Shown here piece by piece: positions 28,138-33,996 of a stretch of 64,000 nucleotides of DNA; positions within the stretch are counted from its first letter, which is position 1; each line of letters starts with the position of its first letter. This DNA comes from Lachnospiraceae bacterium. Lineage in GTDB: Bacteria > Bacillota > Clostridia > Lachnospirales > Lachnospiraceae. The notes beneath the pieces are model-generated. The model saw nothing but the letters and a program-made list of their open reading frames with translations. It was not told where the DNA came from and searched no databases. The translations under genes were made by a program, and so were the position numbers. The stretch lies in assembly GCA_017411305.1 (NCBI GenBank), contig JAFQQI010000107.1:248001-312000 (forward strand), in the 5' to 3' direction.

Positions 28138-28349
28138 GAAAGGTCTGTTAGACCTTTCGTAGACCGTAAGCGAAAGAGAAAATAGCTTTATTCACAAAAA
28201 CAAGCGCTTCCCAAATTTGCGTAAGCAAAAAGCACGCCAAAGCGTGCGCGCATCAAGAAGCGCATTGTTAAAAGCTATTTTTGAAAGAGCGTAGAGTTGA
28301 TAATGCGCGACATGGAATATACCAAAAGGAGCGCATTTGTATATCAACT
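28138..28349 (+). other. chain of hairpins, candidate replication origin/packaging signal or structured RNA
   Basis: No gene fits 28132-28453. I see hairpin GAAAGGTCT-gtt-AGACCTTTC (28138-28158). A nested long stem follows: AAAATAGCTTT (28179-28189) with AAAGCTATTTT (28271-28281), inside it GCGCTTC (28204-28210) with GAAGCGC (28257-28263), inside that GCACGC-caaa-GCGTGC (28232-28247). A third hairpin has AGTTGATA plus ATGCGC (28295-28308) pairing with GCGCAT (28331-28336) and TATCAACT (28342-28349). Inovirus intergenic regions hold strand origins and the packaging hairpin, which fits. Confidence 0.7.
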
Positions 28350-28375
28350 ATTTGCGAAATGGATGTTTAACGAAA
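28346..28375. repeat. internal copy of the palindromic element
   Basis: AACT, ATTTGCGAAAT (28350-28360), spacer GGAT, GTTTAACGAAA (28365-28375). Same shape as the two end copies, with a 4-base spacer like the right copy. Confidence 0.6.
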
Positions 28376-28418
28376 GCGAAGCGGTAGTTGCTCGAATAGG
28401 TAGCCCAATACAAGCTAT

Positions 28419-28453
28419 AAGTCGTATTCCTACAAGGAATACGACTTTTTTTT
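28419..28453 (+). terminator. strong terminator before the first prophage gene
   Basis: A perfect 13-bp stem AAGTCGTATTCCT/AGGAATACGACTT with loop ACA (28419-28447), then TTTTTT. Its position upstream of the first gene means it ends a transcript entering from the left, which in the circular phage would come from the promoter at 34860. Confidence 0.92.
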
Positions 28454-28474
28454 GTGCCGTGGAAAGGGGGTAAA

Positions 28475-28702
28475 ATGTTCCAACAAATCTTAGATAATAT
28501 GAATAATGTGCTTTATCAGATACTGGATGAATTTGAAAATGAAGTTCCAACTACATTTATTGAAGCGGATTTTGAAGTACAATTCATGAAAATTGGTCTT
28601 GCGTTAAGAAATGGACAAATAGACCTTTCAGAGCTTGCTACGTTAAATAATTATGTGGCATTTGAACGTAGATTGTGGAAAAAATTAAATGATGTAGATT
28701 AA
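28475..28702 (+). CDS. small prophage protein, unknown
   Basis: The ATG at 28475 follows AAAGGGGG; the frame also opens at GTG 28454, but that start lies in the terminator T run. The 75-residue acidic protein (MFQQILDNMNNVLYQILDEF...) is predicted mostly helical with no membrane span or Cys. As the first gene of the early module it may regulate replication or expression; nothing specific is recognised. Confidence 0.65.
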   Translation: MFQQILDNMNNVLYQILDEFENEVPTTFIEADFEVQFMKIGLALRNGQIDLSELATLNNYVAFERRLWKKLNDVD

Positions 28703-28706
28703 TTGA

Positions 28707-28728
28707 GTGCTACCCTACGGGGTAGCAC
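28707..28728. repeat. 9-bp perfect hairpin between prophage genes
   Basis: GTGCTACCC (28707-28715), loop TACG, GGGTAGCAC (28720-28728). No T run follows. It may stabilise mRNA ends or pause transcription before the ssb-like gene. Confidence 0.55.
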
Positions 28729-28763
28729 CCCCACCAAAATAATAAAAAGGAGATTGAAAAAAA

Positions 28764-29027
28764 ATGAAATTAGTAGTAGGTATTAAAGCGTTAGTTATTA
28801 ATGTGAAGGAAAGCGAATTTACAGACCGTGAAGGAAAAGCAGTTAAGACTTATAAAGTGGCTCTTGAGCAGGACGGAGAAGTAGCGAGTCTTCCTTGTAC
28901 CGTAGAAGTCCTTGAGAAAGCGGAAGCTTTAAAACAGAATACAATGCTTGCGGCATACTCTGAAACAGAATTCAACGGAAAGGTTACAAAAAGCCTTCGT
29001 GTTATTGACGTAGTATCAGCGAAGTAA
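28764..29027 (+). CDS. candidate phage ssDNA-binding protein (gene V-like)
   Basis: 87 residues behind AAAGGAG. The sequence alternates short beta-type segments and charged turns (KLVVGIKALVINVKESEF, TYKVALEQDGEVASLPCTV, KSLRVIDVV), as expected of an OB fold, and size and position match inovirus pV-type proteins. These coat the single-stranded genome before assembly. There is no direct motif proof; the call rests on size, predicted fold and gene order before the coat gene. Confidence 0.6.
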   Translation: MKLVVGIKALVINVKESEFTDREGKAVKTYKVALEQDGEVASLPCTVEVLEKAEALKQNTMLAAYSETEFNGKVTKSLRVIDVVSAK

Positions 29028-29146
29028 AATTTCTGTTTGACTTTAGGGGTGCGCAAGTTAGCCTTTGAAAAGGTGGGGGTGATTCTATCACCCCCGCAAA
29101 AGGCGTATTTACTAGCGCACGGGTACATGAAGTCAAATAGAAATTT
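29027..29146 (+). other. multi-branched cruciform, candidate origin or packaging signal
   Basis: A closing stem of 17 bp (one G-T pair) joins 29027-29043 (AAATTTCTGTTTGACTT) to 29130-29146. Inside, GTGCGC (29049-29054) pairs with GCGCAC (29115-29120), and inside that is a perfect hairpin GGGGGTGAT-tct-ATCACCCCC (29075-29095). The structure starts at the ssb-like stop codon and fills the gap to the next gene. Confidence 0.75.
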
Positions 29147-29167
29147 TTCAAGCGGAAAGGAAAAGAA

Positions 29168-29314
29168 ATGCTTTTGTGTGCGATTGTATTGATATTTGCG
29201 TGTGTTTTGTATTGGTGCTTCATGAAAGCGGCAATTGAAGATGAAACAGAAGATTATTATGAAGCAATTTACCGTGAAACAATGCACGAGTTAAGCGATT
29301 ATGATGAAAATTAA
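29168..29314 (+). CDS. 48-residue membrane protein, candidate minor virion protein
   Basis: Starts MLLCAIVLIFACVLYWCFM, one membrane helix, followed by an acidic tail (EDETEDYYEAIYRETMHE). AAAGG lies upstream. Size, single span and place immediately before the coat gene match pVII/pIX-type tip proteins of filamentous phages. It was missed by length-based ORF calling. Confidence 0.6.
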   Translation: MLLCAIVLIFACVLYWCFMKAAIEDETEDYYEAIYRETMHELSDYDEN

Positions 29315-29347
29315 TCATAAAAAAAAAATAATGAAAGGAGAATGTAA

Positions 29348-29512
29348 ATGGAATCATTAACAACTAATGCCGGAACTGTCATTGAATTAGTAAAGCAGTG
29401 TATGGGAATCTTTACAGAGTTTCCTATGAATATTTTGCTTGCTGGTTCGCTTGTCGGTGTAGGTTTCTCAATTTTCCGTAAGGCTAAGAAATCAGCTGGC
29501 GGCGGTAATTAA
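29348..29512 (+). CDS. candidate major coat protein (pVIII-like), 54 residues
   Basis: The ATG at 29348 follows AAAGGAG. The product has a short N-terminal region (MESLTTNAGTVIELVKQ), a hydrophobic membrane helix at about 26-43 (containing NILLAGSLVGVGFSIF) and a basic end (RKAKKSAGGGN). This is the design of filamentous phage coat subunits: helix in the membrane before assembly, basic C-terminus facing the DNA. No signal peptide is visible, as in several non-Ff inoviruses. A terminator follows immediately, allowing high expression of this gene. Confidence 0.8.
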   Translation: MESLTTNAGTVIELVKQCMGIFTEFPMNILLAGSLVGVGFSIFRKAKKSAGGGN

Positions 29513-29523
29513 GAGAAGATGCG

Positions 29524-29556
29524 AAGGGGTTAGGGTAGTAAGCCCTAGCCCCTTTT
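29524..29556 (+). terminator. terminator after the coat gene
   Basis: A 12-bp stem with one wobble, AAGGGGTTAGGG (29524-29535) with CCCTAGCCCCTT (29543-29554), then TTTT. Filamentous phages commonly place a terminator here to keep coat mRNA abundant. Confidence 0.85.
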
Positions 29557-29580
29557 GAATTTAAAGAAAGGAAAAGAGCT

Positions 29581-31053
29581 ATGAAAAAAGTGAGAAGAAT
29601 AATGTGTGTTATTGCGTCAATGATGTTGTTGTTAGGTAGCACAATATCTGTAAGCGCAGCAGAAATAGATGAAAGCGAAGTAGGGAAGACTGTTGTAGAA
29701 AATGAGTATTCATTTGATGATTATGAATATGATGAAAACGGAAATGTTGTTGTGCGTTATTATGCGTATATGCCCGAAGGTACAACAAATGTAACGTGTG
29801 GATATTCGGTAACATGTACGGGGGTTTCGGTTTCTGAATATATACCGTCATACTACGGAGAGGCTACCGAATGGTATCCTTTTGTAGAAATATTTTATCC
29901 CAATGAAACAGCGGTGGGACAATATAGATTTAGAGTGGCAAGGTATAAAGATGGTGTGTTTGAGTGTCCTTTGCAAACGCCCGAAGGAATAGTTAAGACA
30001 GATGATGAAAGCAATATGAATAACGGAAAAATAATTCAACCGTCAGTCAACTTAAACCATTTATTAAACACAAATATACCTATTTTTAACAGCTTAGAAG
30101 CGGCGGAAAATTACTTTAAAAATAATGACAATAGCGGAATTATAAATAAACCGCCTTTAATTTTAGATGAAAATAATACAGCATACAATTCAAATGTGCC
30201 TACGCCGCAATTAGCATTTGCACAAGACGGCGGGTTGCGTTTTGAATTTACCAACGCAAGTGAGGAATATTTTATTGAAATGCAAGGGCGTTGGTGGTCT
30301 GTAGAAGATATAGACCTTTATAAAGACGGGGTTGTGTGGAAGTATAGATACTCAAGTCTTTTAAAAGGCGATTTAACGGAATGGGTGAATCCTAGTGAAT
30401 TTGTAAGTGCGGTAGGAGAGCATGATTTATCAGAAATAGGAAGTAGTGCATTTGATAATTTGCTTTCACAATATCCGGTAGAAAGTAGAACATATACGGG
30501 GGGATATAATGCGTTAATGGATTATATACACGGATATAATGATGCGCTGACTACAATTAAAATGTTGTTAAGAGAAAAAACGTCATCATATAACAGTGCG
30601 GAAATATATGTAAGATATTATACCGTAGATGATAATGGAAATTATATCTATGGAAAATGGTGTCATTGGATTGGTTCGTTGGCAAATGCGGCGGGTTCTA
30701 GTGGTTCGATATTGGATGATAAAGAAAATGTAGGGAGCTTAGGACAGCAATCGCAAGTAGGATTAACGGAAGATGATAGACAAAATATAGAATTATCGGG
30801 TAATTCAAGATATGATGTAGACTTAGGAGAAAAAGGGCAAACAGATTATAGTGGAGCAATAACCGGCGGAGATTTAAACGACATACTGGGATATTTTAAA
30901 CAGGCGATAAGTGTAATCGCGGGTATGGGAAGTATGTTGGGAGAGTTTCCGGCATTAATAGGGCAAACATTATCGTTTTTGCCGCCTTGGGTAATAATGT
31001 GCATAGGTGCGGGTATTGTTTTAGTGATAATCTTGCGTATAGTAGGAAGGTAA
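29581..31053 (+). CDS. candidate adsorption/minor coat protein (pIII-like)
   Basis: 490 residues: a signal peptide (MKKVRRIMCVIASMMLLLGS... cleaved near ISVSA, about residue 26), a long exported domain with Asn/Tyr/Glu-rich sequence and few Cys, and a C-terminal membrane anchor (PPWVIMCIGAGIVLVIILRI) with a basic end. This matches pIII-type proteins, which bind the host receptor and remain anchored until virion release. The exported sequence shows no family I can name, and the receptor in a one-membrane host would differ from the TonB/TolA system. Confidence 0.78.
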   Translation: MKKVRRIMCVIASMMLLLGSTISVSAAEIDESEVGKTVVENEYSFDDYEYDENGNVVVRYYAYMPEGTTNVTCGYSVTCTGVSVSEYIPSYYGEATEWYPFVEIFYPNETAVGQYRFRVARYKDGVFECPLQTPEGIVKTDDESNMNNGKIIQPSVNLNHLLNTNIPIFNSLEAAENYFKNNDNSGIINKPPLILDENNTAYNSNVPTPQLAFAQDGGLRFEFTNASEEYFIEMQGRWWSVEDIDLYKDGVVWKYRYSSLLKGDLTEWVNPSEFVSAVGEHDLSEIGSSAFDNLLSQYPVESRTYTGGYNALMDYIHGYNDALTTIKMLLREKTSSYNSAEIYVRYYTVDDNGNYIYGKWCHWIGSLANAAGSSGSILDDKENVGSLGQQSQVGLTEDDRQNIELSGNSRYDVDLGEKGQTDYSGAITGGDLNDILGYFKQAISVIAGMGSMLGEFPALIGQTLSFLPPWVIMCIGAGIVLVIILRIVGR

Positions 31054-31054
31054 A

Positions 31055-31207
31055 ATGAAGGCATTAAAAATAATAATAGATGCAGTTGTTGCATTGTTGT
31101 CAGTAAAAATTGATTTATTTGGATATAATATAACGCTAATGGGCGTAGCGGTATTTTGTGTGCTAGGGAGTTTATTGTTGGGATTTGTATTTAAAATGTT
31201 TAAGTAA
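31055..31207 (+). CDS. 50-residue membrane protein, prophage
   Basis: Starts MKALKIIIDAVVALLS, two bases after the pIII-like stop. It has two short hydrophobic stretches, the second (LMGVAVFCVLGSLLLGFVF) clearly a membrane helix, and a Lys-ended tail. Candidate pVI-like tip protein; evidence is size and place only. Confidence 0.55.
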   Translation: MKALKIIIDAVVALLSVKIDLFGYNITLMGVAVFCVLGSLLLGFVFKMFK

Positions 31208-31417
31208 TTATTCCCAACCGCGCATTTCCTTTTCAAAATCATCATGCAGTTGTTGCTGTTCTTTGCCGCTTAGTGTGTTGTAAGCGTCAATTATCCCTTG
31301 TTTTGTGCCGCTTGCGATTGCGGAGCGAATGAACAGCCATAAAAGACAAAGAGAAATGATAGGAATGAGTAGAGAGAATATACCAAGGTATGATAAAAAA
31401 TCAAAAAATGAAGACAT
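31208..31417 (-). CDS. 69-residue membrane protein on the opposite strand
   Basis: The ATG at 31417 lies behind AAAGGAG; the frame extends further 5' without a site. The product is MSSFFDFLSYLG, a membrane helix (about 10-32), then a soluble tail (GTKQGIIDAYNTLSGKEQQQ). It is the only minus-strand gene of the prophage and has its own promoter, so it can be on when the phage operon is off. Candidate superinfection-exclusion or host-benefit gene; inference only. Confidence 0.65.
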   Translation of the reverse strand: MSSFFDFLSYLGIFSLLIPIISLCLLWLFIRSAIASGTKQGIIDAYNTLSGKEQQQLHDDFEKEMRGWE

Positions 31418-31452
31418 AAGAAAAACTCCTTTATTTGTAAAATTATGATATG

Positions 31453-31481
31453 AGTATAGCACAAAAAGCAAAAAGATGCAA
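31453..31481 (-). promoter_or_regulatory. minus-strand promoter inside the prophage
   Basis: Read on the minus strand: TTGCAT (31476-31481), 17 bases, TATACT (31453-31458) preceded by TG. It drives the 69-residue membrane protein gene. Confidence 0.75.
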
Positions 31482-31559
31482 AAAGGAAGGATAGCAAGCC
31501 GCGCTTCGGTTTTGAATGAAATTCAGATCCGCAGCGCGAAGCATGCGGAAAGGTGAAAA

Positions 31560-31682
31560 ATGAATCAGTATGCTTTAATAGCGATAATATGTGTAGCATG
31601 GAGTGTATTAACTTATGTAGCACTTTGTATGTCGGAAAAAATGATGAAGATAGAAGATAGGAGAAAAGAACGTGAATGGTAG
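31560..31682 (+). CDS. 40-residue membrane protein, prophage
   Basis: MNQYALIAIICVAWSVLTYV is one membrane helix, followed by a charged tail ending RRKEREW. AAAGG precedes it. The 3' end overlaps the next start by 11 bases, suggesting translational coupling. Likely a small virion or assembly factor. Confidence 0.55.
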   Translation: MNQYALIAIICVAWSVLTYVALCMSEKMMKIEDRRKEREW

Positions 31683-32232
31683 ATATTATTATCTCTGTCC
31701 TGATACCGATAGTGGAAACGGTATCGGGGAAAATGGAGAATATGAAAATAATGCTACAGAATTACCCGAAGATAATGACAGCAGTATTGATAGTTCTGCT
31801 GATGTATTTGATTCCGTGGGGAGTGATTCTGACATTATTACCGATACCGAAAGTGATTCGGGAAATATTGAGAATAGTGCGGTGGATAATACGGAAAGTG
31901 GCATGGAGACTAAGGAAGAGTTTAGTGCAGATTATACGGAGAGTGACACGGTAGACTATACGCCGGAACTTGAGTATATTGACTATTTATTATCTACGCA
32001 AATACAAAACCAATTGGCAGTTCAGAGTGTGTCTGGTAATAGCGTTGTGGTGACCTTTGATGATGCAGGAACACAAATATTAACGGAAATTAGGGATAAT
32101 CAAATTGTAACGCATGAAAAATGCGATATGATGATTAATCTTGTGGGCTGTCTGCTGTTGGCAGTAGTTGCAGAATACTTAATTATGAGCAGTAAAAGAG
32201 TAATGAAAAGAATGGTAAATAGAAAGGAGTAA
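31672..32232 (+). CDS. acidic Asp/Ser-rich protein with C-terminal membrane anchor
   Basis: Start GTG 31672 is 8 bases after AGGAG. The 186 residues comprise ~100 residues very rich in Asp, Ser, Glu and Asn (for example DSDIITDTESDSGN), a short soluble region (VVTFDDAGTQILTEIRDN), a membrane helix (MINLVGCLLLAVVAEYLIM) and a basic tail. It could be a virion surface or spacer protein placed before the Zot-like gene. A second frame (31676-31954, ATG start) is open across the acidic half and encodes a hydrophobic, Arg-ended peptide; it may be a by-product of the codon bias. Confidence 0.65.
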   Translation: MNGRYYYLCPDTDSGNGIGENGEYENNATELPEDNDSSIDSSADVFDSVGSDSDIITDTESDSGNIENSAVDNTESGMETKEEFSADYTESDTVDYTPELEYIDYLLSTQIQNQLAVQSVSGNSVVVTFDDAGTQILTEIRDNQIVTHEKCDMMINLVGCLLLAVVAEYLIMSSKRVMKRMVNRKE

Positions 32233-32233
32233 T

Positions 32234-32383
32234 ATGGCAGAGTTTTTAAATATGATATTCGGCGAAGTAGATTATTCTACAGTAACTCCGCTGGCGATTG
32301 TTTGCATATATGCGTTCTCATTGGTGCTTGAATGTATTGCAAGTATATTTCAAAGTACGCTTAAAGTAGGGGGGCTTAATTGA
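32234..32383 (+). CDS. 49-residue membrane protein before the Zot-like gene
   Basis: ATG 32234 behind AAAGGAG; MAEFLNMIFGEV then one membrane helix (PLAIVCIYAFSLVLECIASIF). The stop TGA overlaps the ATG of the Zot-like gene (TGATGA), a typical coupled pair. In position it equals pVI, which precedes pI in filamentous phages. Confidence 0.6.
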   Translation: MAEFLNMIFGEVDYSTVTPLAIVCIYAFSLVLECIASIFQSTLKVGGLN

Positions 32384-33294
32384 TGAACTTCTACGCATTT
32401 GTGGTGGGGTTCATATTTGTTATATGTTATGCAAATTCGGTATGTTTTCGGTTAGTTGTAAAGCATCCGTTTAAAACAATTTTTTATGGAATATCAGACG
32501 GAATAGACTACATAGCAAAGAAGCGTTGGAATGAGTGTCCGACGGGTAAACTGATAGCATATACGGCATTGTTTGGTAGAGGAAAAACGTTATCAGTAGT
32601 ACATTATGTGCTTGGTTTATATAACAAGTACAATAATAAAATGGTTTATTGTCGGGAACGCAAAAAGTTTGTAACGCAGAAGATTCATGTTATTAGTAAC
32701 GTAGAATTAATAGGCGATTATGACTATGAACAATTTGTCAGCTTAGAGCAAGTAACAAGGGTTGCGGACAAGTACCGTGAGATTGATAGGCAAAATGATA
32801 CACTTACTTGTACGCTTGTGCTTGGTGATGAATTTAGTGTGCAAATGAATAGCCGTGAATTTAAGAAGAACATTGACCCGCTATTTTTGAATACGTTATT
32901 GACTTGCCGACATCATCATATCAGCTTGATATATGATGCGCAGAGATTTAACCATGTAGACGCATTATTGCGACAAGTTACATCATATGTGGTGGAATGT
33001 AAAAAAGTATGGCGTTTTATGGTGCAGTTTCAGTATGATGCCTATGAATTAGAAAACGCCACAAATCCGACATTAATTACGCCTATAATGAAATTCGGGT
33101 GGTTTGTAGAGGATAAAGACTATAATGCTTATGATACATTAGCGTGCGTCGGTAACTTAAAGAAGTCATTTGAAAAAGGCGATATGATGACAGAAGAAGA
33201 AATTCTTGCGCTTCAGTGCAACAACGGTGCAAATATGGATGTGGTAACAAGTCCTAGCCGTAAGTATCGAAAGAATAAAAAAAGAATGAAATAA
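32383..33294 (+). CDS. Zot/pI-like filamentous phage assembly ATPase
   Basis: I start at ATG 32383, overlapping the previous stop. The 303-residue protein has an N-terminal membrane helix (about 3-24), a P-loop of the form AxxxxGKT (62-69, ALFGRGKT) and a Walker B-like LVLGDE (145-150), as in Zot/pI proteins that export and assemble filamentous phage at the membrane. The anchor is at the N-terminus, whereas many Zot proteins of Gram-negative phages have it C-terminal to the ATPase, and there is no periplasmic domain to meet an outer-membrane secretin. The basic tail ends RKYRKNKKRMK. Confidence 0.85.
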   Translation: MNFYAFVVGFIFVICYANSVCFRLVVKHPFKTIFYGISDGIDYIAKKRWNECPTGKLIAYTALFGRGKTLSVVHYVLGLYNKYNNKMVYCRERKKFVTQKIHVISNVELIGDYDYEQFVSLEQVTRVADKYREIDRQNDTLTCTLVLGDEFSVQMNSREFKKNIDPLFLNTLLTCRHHHISLIYDAQRFNHVDALLRQVTSYVVECKKVWRFMVQFQYDAYELENATNPTLITPIMKFGWFVEDKDYNAYDTLACVGNLKKSFEKGDMMTEEEILALQCNNGANMDVVTSPSRKYRKNKKRMK

Positions 33295-33297
33295 ATG

Positions 33298-33321
33298 AAA
33301 GCTAACCTGAAGGTTAGCTTT
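33298..33321. terminator. hairpin/terminator after the Zot-like gene
   Basis: A perfect 10-bp stem AAAGCTAACC-tgaa-GGTTAGCTTT (33298-33321), with only three T at the end. It separates the structural block from the regulator. Confidence 0.65.
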
Positions 33322-33340
33322 CGCGAAAGGAAGTAAAGAT

Positions 33341-33541
33341 ATGATAAGTTATCGTAAGTTGTGGATTTACCTAAGAAGACGAAATATAAAAAAAATAAGG
33401 TTGTTGGATGTTATTTCTGCACCAACATTAGCAAAACTCGGTAAAAATGAAAATGTGAATACAGATACAATTCTGAAAGTGTGTAAGTATTTGAGGTGTC
33501 AGCCTGAGGATATTATGGAGGTAATATTATATGATAAATGA
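33341..33541 (+). CDS. Xre-family HTH regulator
   Basis: 66 residues forming one Cro/CI-type helix-turn-helix: YRKLWIYLRRRNIKKIRLLD, then SAPTLAKLGKNENVNTDTIL (recognition helix region), then VCKYLRCQPEDIMEVI. This shape is common in phage and mobile-element regulators of Firmicutes. It lies between structural and replication modules and is a candidate repressor of phage promoters; the palindromic elements at the prophage ends are candidate operators. Confidence 0.85.
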   Translation: MISYRKLWIYLRRRNIKKIRLLDVISAPTLAKLGKNENVNTDTILKVCKYLRCQPEDIMEVILYDK

Positions 33542-33695
33542 AACGTGTTTATATATAATATGCCTGCTGGTATTGATGCTCATATATTTAATTTCGTGGG
33601 TGCTGTGTCATCTACTTTGTGAATACAAGTATTATTGGTGCAAAGGAAAATGCGAAAAATGTAATAATTGGAAATGTAAAAATTTCAGAAAATAA
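33531..33695 (+). CDS. 54-residue Cys-rich membrane protein
   Basis: The ATG at 33531 overlaps the regulator's stop. One membrane helix (YIICLLVLMLIYLISWVL) is followed by a basic tail with Cys spaced CxxxCxxC and later CK (WCKGKCEKCNNWKCKNF), a possible metal or redox knuckle. Function unknown. Confidence 0.5.
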   Translation: MINETCLYIICLLVLMLIYLISWVLCHLLCEYKYYWCKGKCEKCNNWKCKNFRK

Positions 33696-33723
33696 AAAAT
33701 AAAATCGAAAGTGAGTGAGAAAT

Positions 33724-33876
33724 ATGGAATATAATTTTTGGGATGACCGAATACATGGGATAAAAATCAATCCATGTAAAGGGTGCGATGATTATCAAAA
33801 AGGAAAGTGTATATCAAATGGTGGTTGTGGTTCTGTGGAAGAATCAGAACAAGTAGAACATAAGTTAAAAAAGTAA
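33724..33876 (+). CDS. 50-residue putative zinc-knuckle protein
   Basis: MEYNFWDDRIHG followed by four Cys in the pattern CxxC-x7-C-x5-C (PCKGCDDYQKGKCI...GGC) and an acidic/basic tail. Small four-Cys proteins like this occur often in phages of Firmicutes and may bind zinc and nucleic acid. Preceded by a poor ribosome site (GAGTGAGAAAT). Confidence 0.5.
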   Translation: MEYNFWDDRIHGIKINPCKGCDDYQKGKCISNGGCGSVEESEQVEHKLKK

Positions 33877-33889
33877 TATGTTGGGAAGT

Positions 33890-33937
33890 GGGAGAGTGCA
33901 GCGGCCGCGGCAAGTGTAACGCGCGGCGCTCACTCCC
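33890..33937. other. GC-rich hairpin before rep, candidate double-strand origin
   Basis: In an AT-rich region this 48-base block is strikingly GC-rich and self-complementary: GGGA, GTG and GCG (33890-33903) pair with CGC, CAC and TCCC (33927-33937) across small bulges, and GCGGCCGC at 33901-33908 is itself a palindrome. Rolling-circle Reps often nick a hairpin near their own gene. Confidence 0.55.
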
Positions 33938-33996
33938 CCTTACTTGACTATAGCAACACTTAACACTCATAAGGAGTGGAAAAGGGGTGATATTTA

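Noticed and set aside
28138-28158. Hairpin as a terminator
   Set aside because: The 9-bp stem is perfect but no T run follows in either direction.
28454-28474. GTG start at 28454 for the first prophage gene
   Set aside because: It falls at the end of the terminator T run; ATG 28475 has a proper AAAGGGGG site.
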